NCBI GenBank assembly: GCA_036927565.1
Contig: JAYESD010000008.1
Span: 125,267,498-125,331,497 of the forward strand
Source of the DNA: Tuctoria greenei
Taxonomy: Eukaryota; Streptophyta; Magnoliopsida; Poales; Poaceae
Reading direction: 5' to 3'
DNA length: 64,000 nt
Part shown: positions 63,861 to 64,000 of the stretch, piece by piece
Numbering within the stretch: the stretch's first letter is position 1
How the letters are laid out: each line of letters opens with the position of its first letter
Notes under the pieces: model-generated
What the model was told of the DNA's origin: nothing
What the model saw: the letters and a program-made list of their open reading frames with translations, nothing else
Databases searched by the model: none
Program-made: the position numbers and the translations under genes

Positions 63861-64000
63861 CTAAAGAAAAGCAATAGGTAAGAATTAGAAAACATCCCCA
63901 ACTATATGCATCAACGGATATGAAACTAGACAAATAACTAGCCTACGTGGACATGGCAATGCTAAAGCATCCCATAATCCTCTATTAAGCAGACAAGCAA
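63861..64000 (-). other. Start of Tekay leader
   Basis: Noncoding sequence upstream of gag, cut by the window edge. The 5' LTR and primer site should follow to the right. Confidence 0.6.

Larger units (their letters stand above)
33614..64000 (-). mobile_element. Tekay/Del-like chromovirus, continues off the right edge
   Basis: Minus strand. 3' LTR at 33614-36424, polypurine tract, integrase with chromodomain, RT-RNase H, protease, then gag at 62804-63860 after the Tat-B insertion, and the start of the leader at 63861-64000. The 5' LTR lies off the right edge. LTR ends TGTAACACCC (sense) and a pol C-terminal chromodomain point to Tekay/Del. It begins abruptly in Tat-A antisense coding sequence, so it is inserted there; CGAAT at 33609-33613 is the predicted left duplication, unverifiable here. 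Confidence 0.85.

Overview
The window is plant nuclear DNA made almost entirely of nested LTR retrotransposons. The mix (Tat-clade Ty3 elements with an antisense gene, Sirevirus-type Ty1 elements, a Tekay/Del chromovirus and a CRM-like chromovirus) fits a grass (Poaceae) genome, probably pericentromeric or other gene-poor heterochromatin. I see no host gene, tRNA, rRNA or CRISPR array. Every retrotransposon reading frame carries stops, frameshifts or deletions, so all coding entries are relics. Element names used here are mine.

Layout. 1-1456: leader and LTR of a CRM-like element (CRM-A, minus strand) that continues off the left edge. 1457-1693: a short, odd junction piece. About 1694-8051: 3' part of a Sirevirus-like copia element (Sire-A, plus). 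8052-33613: an old Tat-clade element (Tat-A, plus), split by Sire-B (13753-22862, plus, perfect CGTCT duplication) and by CRM-B (24533-31993, minus, decayed duplication). 33614-64000 and beyond: a Tekay-like element (minus) that begins abruptly inside the antisense gene of Tat-A. Its gag zinc knuckle is split by a second Tat element (Tat-B, 39936-62803, plus, GATGT/GATGC duplication). The 5' LTR of Tat-B is itself split by Sire-C (40315-50052, minus, perfect CCTTC duplication). The deepest nest is Tat-A > Tekay > Tat-B > Sire-C.

How the parts work. Each element once encoded gag, protease, reverse transcriptase, RNase H and integrase between LTRs. The Tat pair adds a second RNase H domain and a gene on the opposite strand between integrase and 3' LTR. 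That antisense gene has a recognisable 76-77 bp spliceosomal intron at the same place in both copies. The Sire-A/Sire-C family adds an extra ORF after pol.

Points of most interest: (1) dense arrays of the 12-bp palindrome CGGACTAGTCCG / CGGACAAGTCCG occur in the LTRs of two unrelated superfamilies (Sirevirus copia and Tekay Ty3), in copia 3' spacers, and inside copia gag, where they encode RTSP repeats; (2) the intron-bearing antisense gene; (3) a UAG codon at the protease/RT boundary shared by both Tat copies; (4) GC-rich palindromes that encode PSGRVRV repeats between RT and RNase H of Tat. Boundaries, duplications and lengths were read by eye from the sequence; family assignments rest on remembered motifs and were not searched.
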